In this document: piece after piece, positions 7,542-9,701 of the stretch
How the letters are laid out: each line of letters opens with the position of its first letter
Numbering within the stretch: the stretch's first letter is position 1
Assembly: GCA_038240875.1 (NCBI GenBank)
Contig: JBBRGG010000136.1
Location: forward strand, 1 to 9,701
DNA: 9,701 nt
Source of the DNA: JBBRGG01 sp038240875
Lineage (GTDB): Bacteria > Planctomycetota > Phycisphaerae > Phycisphaerales > UBA1924
Direction: 5' to 3'
The notes under the pieces: generated by a model
Database searches by the model: none
Told to the model about the DNA's origin: nothing
Seen by the model: the letters and a program-made list of their open reading frames with translations, nothing else
Position numbers and translations under genes: made by a program

Positions 7542-7889
7542 CCGGACTGTGAACGTAGATCTATGTGTTGTTCCATCTGTACATTATCCAAGTTTATTGT
7601 TTTTACAAACCAAGTATTCTTAGTGCAAGTTCCGCAATTCTAACTCGAAGAAGGCGTGGGAAGCGGTAGCGTTGCCCAATCATCCAAACATACACCAAGT
7701 TTTGCCATCTCTTCATACTCAAGTTTGCAACCGCGTCGAACGAAGCAAAGGTTTGGCACGTATCGGACCGAAGTGGTAGAGGCTCGTTTGAGTTTTATAT
7801 GGAATTGGGGCGTATGTTTCCAATCTGATATTTGCTGGAGAAATAACAGACTGTGTCCAAACCTGCTAGAAAAAAGTTGTACTGACTGC

Positions 7890-7913
7890 CTGAATTGACT
7901 TTCTGAATTGATT
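7890..7913. repeat. short tandem repeat CTGAATTGAYT
   Basis: CTGAATTGACT (7890-7900) recurs as CTGAATTGATT (7903-7913), 10 of 11 bases identical with a 13-bp period. Each copy contains a TTGAYT hexamer like a sigma-70 -35 box, but no matching -10 box lies at a proper distance. It sits about 110-135 bp before the co-polymerase start. Confidence 0.4.
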
Positions 7914-7953
7914 CGCTGGTCTGAGTTTATGACTTAAACATATTCCCAAAGAC

Positions 7954-7978
7954 GGTGTGGCTACACCAAAGACCACAC
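7954..7978 (+). promoter_or_regulatory. overlapping, mutually exclusive hairpins in the leader of the co-polymerase gene
   Basis: GGTGT (7954-7958) can pair with ACACC (7963-7967) around GGCT. Alternatively GTGTGG (7955-7960) can pair with CCACAC (7973-7978). The two stems share bases and cannot form together. They lie 47-71 bases before the ATG. A switch-like leader is possible, but the stems are short and no known riboswitch was recognised. Confidence 0.28.
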
Positions 7979-8024
7979 AGCATTGCACAACACTATTGAT
8001 CCAGATCGCCGGGACCATCCAACC

Positions 8025-9701
8025 ATGACAAGCGTTCCCAACACAGCCCCGCCCGTTCTGACGCGAACCCAGCCCGGCAATCCTACCGGCGGCTTGATTG
8101 CTCCTTCGGCTCAACCCGCTACGACTGCTGGTCAACTCTCGACGCTTGATCCAATCAAGCTCTTCAATCGCCACAAGTGGCTTTTAGGCGCTGCTGCTAT
8201 TGCGGGAATTGGCCTTGGAATCGCCGCACACTATGTGCTGCGTGCTACGTATCCTGTGTGGCGTCCGGCCGCGTTGTACACCGTACTTCCCCCGATCGTC
8301 AGCGCGGGCGTCGATCCGGCAACCGCGACCAACGAAATCGAAATGAATCGGTTTATGCAGACGCAGACGCGCCTCATGACCTCCGATACTGTGTTCCTTC
8401 GCGTGACCGAAGATCCTGACCTTACGCGAAACGCTCCAGAATGGAGCAAGTCTTTCATGGAAGGCGGTCGAATCAACACGATTCGCGCCCTTGAGCAGCT
8501 TAAGAAAACCGTTTCCGCGCGCGTAATCCCATCTACCACGCTCATCGAGATCTCCGCAACCAGCAAGTACAAGATCGACGCGACTGCAATCGTTGAGCTC
8601 GTGCGCGAAAAGTACGAAGAACGTACACGTGAAACCTCGCGCTCGCTGATTGATAACCAAACCCGCGAGCTCGAACGCCAGGTGAAGCGTACCGACGACG
8701 AAATCTCGCGGCTTCAACGCGCGCGTGAAGAGCTCATGCGTCGAGACAACCTCGACAGCGTCGACGACCGAGCCGAGGCGACTCTTGTCCAGCTCTCGCA
8801 GACCAACTCCGAGCTGATCGTTGTCAGCCAGAATCTCCAGCAGTTGATGACGCAGCGTGAACAGCTCGAAGCCGACCGCAACTCGCCAGCGCAGATCCCC
8901 TTTAGTGATTCACTACGAGCCGAGGTAGATCGTGAACCTTTGATCCTTCAGTCCAAAGGCCAGCTCGCTAGCCTCGAAGCCGATCGTCAAGGCCTTCGCA
9001 ACCAGGGCATCAGCCCCAACCACCGCACCTTCGTCCGTATCGAGGCTGCAATCAAGGGCCAGGAACAGACCATCGAAGAAAGCCGTCAACGCCTTCTTCG
9101 TCAGCGTTTTGATGGCCAGCTTGATTCGGTGATTCGCGCGCAAGGCCAACTCACCGCCCAGCGTGCGCAACTCGCGGAGCAAGCCAACACGTTGCAGCTT
9201 CGTCTGACCGACCTCACTCGCTTGATCTCGCAGCTCAGAGACATCGACTCGCAGATCAACTCGACCGTCAACACTCGTGGCCTTTTCCAGGGCCAGCTCA
9301 TCACGCTTCAAGGCGTTGCTGGCTTGGCGCAATCAACCCGCATCATCCTGTTCCAGAGGGAAACGCCACCCAACTCGCTGGCCTTCCCCAAGCTCGCCTT
9401 CATGATTCCTGCTGGCCTGCTCTTGACCGTTGGCCTTGTTGGAGGCTTGGTTTTGGTCCGTGAAATCCTTGACCAGCGCGTCAAAGGCCCCAGCGACATC
9501 ACCATCATTCCTCGTACACGTTTGCTTGGCTGGATCCCGCTCGCGAGCGAAGATCCCTCCGGCGAAGGCGCGGTCGAGACCGCGGTGCGCGATCGGCCCA
9601 ACGGCATCGTCGCCGAATCTGGACGTCAGCTCCGCTCTGCGATCGAGAAGCGTGTTGGCGGAGCGGTGTGCCAGACGTTGCTGGTCGTCGCGGGGATGCC
9701 C
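8025..9701 (+). CDS. polysaccharide co-polymerase (Wzz/GumC-like chain-length protein), probable tyrosine autokinase fusion, 3' end missing
   Basis: The frame runs open from ATG 8025 to the window edge (559 codons seen). It would control polymer chain length at the inner membrane and link to the outer-membrane exporter. After a Pro/Thr-rich cytoplasmic start come DPIKLFNRHKW (42-52), a first membrane segment (about 52-72), a Wzz-type periplasmic domain, long Gln/Arg/Glu-rich coiled coil (about 190-420), the Pro-rich motif TPPNSLAFP before the second membrane segment (about 457-478), and a cytoplasmic region with LLGWIPLASEDPSG. The final stretch, ESGRQLRSAIEKR then TLLVVAGMP, resembles the opening of BY-kinase domains ('E-x-fRxLRt ... 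vtS-x-pGEGKS'). The window ends where the Walker A loop should follow, so kinase activity cannot be confirmed. No strong Shine-Dalgarno sequence is seen; GGGA at 8011-8014 is a weak candidate. Confidence 0.85.
   Translation, partial: MTSVPNTAPPVLTRTQPGNPTGGLIAPSAQPATTAGQLSTLDPIKLFNRHKWLLGAAAIAGIGLGIAAHYVLRATYPVWRPAALYTVLPPIVSAGVDPATATNEIEMNRFMQTQTRLMTSDTVFLRVTEDPDLTRNAPEWSKSFMEGGRINTIRALEQLKKTVSARVIPSTTLIEISATSKYKIDATAIVELVREKYEERTRETSRSLIDNQTRELERQVKRTDDEISRLQRAREELMRRDNLDSVDDRAEATLVQLSQTNSELIVVSQNLQQLMTQREQLEADRNSPAQIPFSDSLRAEVDREPLILQSKGQLASLEADRQGLRNQGISPNHRTFVRIEAAIKGQEQTIEESRQRLLRQRFDGQLDSVIRAQGQLTAQRAQLAEQANTLQLRLTDLTRLISQLRDIDSQINSTVNTRGLFQGQLITLQGVAGLAQSTRIILFQRETPPNSLAFPKLAFMIPAGLLLTVGLVGGLVLVREILDQRVKGPSDITIIPRTRLLGWIPLASEDPSGEGAVETAVRDRPNGIVAESGRQLRSAIEKRVGGAVCQTLLVVAGMP

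Larger units (their letters stand above)
7388..8024. other. 637-bp intergenic region, AT-rich in the middle, no convincing gene
   Basis: Between the TPR stop and the co-polymerase start no frame shows protein-like sequence. Base composition drops sharply: 7561-7620 has 18 G or C in 60 bases. The region holds a terminator-like hairpin (7442-7470), a strong 8-bp hairpin (7522-7541), three copies of CAAGTTT (7589-7595, 7696-7702, 7720-7726), a short tandem repeat (7890-7913) and overlapping inverted repeats near the downstream gene (7954-7978). It probably holds the end of one transcription unit and the promoter and leader of the next. I could not place a convincing promoter. Confidence 0.6.

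Noticed and set aside
7753..7760. TTGGCACG, a perfect match to a sigma-54 -24 element
   Set aside because: At the required distance the sequence reads GGAC rather than TTGC, so the invariant GC of the -12 element is missing.
7656..7898. 80-codon GTG-initiated open frame in the long intergenic region
   Set aside because: No recognisable protein pattern, no Shine-Dalgarno sequence, atypical composition and overlap with short repeats; treated as non-coding.
7895..7936. TTGACT/TTGATT as -35 boxes for the co-polymerase gene
   Set aside because: No -10-like hexamer is found 16-18 bases downstream of either.
7388..8024. Known riboswitch (for example cyclic-di-GMP type) upstream of the co-polymerase gene
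   Set aside because: I looked for the conserved core of the c-di-GMP-I (GEMM) class and did not find it; only generic hairpins are visible.
7866..8174. Minus-strand open frame of 102 codons over the start of the co-polymerase gene
   Set aside because: It overlaps a well-supported + strand gene and its sequence shows no family pattern; it is a shadow frame.

Overview
The window shows part of an exopolysaccharide (EPS) production and export locus coupled to an exosortase protein-sorting system. All recognisable genes lie on the + strand. The likely source is a Gram-negative member of the Planctomycetota, perhaps Phycisphaerae. This rests on gene content and protein style: an SLBB-type export protein with an aromatic C-terminus, a stand-alone exosortase plus EpsI pair, a very large TPR protein and a Wzz-like chain-length protein, in moderately GC-rich coding DNA. 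It is an inference; no rRNA or marker gene is present.

Layout. (1) 1-280: the last 92 codons of a polysaccharide export (Wza-like) protein. (2) 281-529: a spacer of about 250 bp with a weak terminator-like hairpin and a repeated 12-mer. (3) 530-1612: an integral-membrane exosortase with the expected Cys/Arg/His residues. (4) 1609-2631: an EpsI-family partner overlapping the exosortase by ATGA. (5) 2702-7387: a membrane-anchored TPR protein of 1561 residues, positionally comparable to the PrsT TPR lipoprotein of proteobacterial PEP-CTERM/exosortase loci. (6) 7388-8024: 637 bp without a convincing gene, AT-rich in its middle, holding several hairpins and short repeats. (7) 8025-9701 and beyond: a polysaccharide co-polymerase (Wzz/GumC-like) with two membrane segments around a long coiled coil. 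It is cut by the window edge where a tyrosine autokinase P-loop would be expected.

How the genes fit together. The export protein and the co-polymerase would form the envelope-spanning export route and set polymer length. The exosortase is expected to cleave and sort secreted proteins carrying a C-terminal PEP-CTERM-like signal, with EpsI as accessory factor. The TPR protein probably acts as a periplasmic scaffold. No exosortase substrate and no glycosyltransferase is visible here. The exosortase, EpsI and TPR genes look like one transcription unit; the co-polymerase probably has its own promoter and leader.

I see no tRNA, rRNA, CRISPR array or insertion sequence. The system type is known in outline. 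The less usual points are the size of the TPR protein, the split exosortase/EpsI junction with low-complexity ends, a tandem-repeat Ser/Thr tail on EpsI, and the structured leader before the co-polymerase gene.
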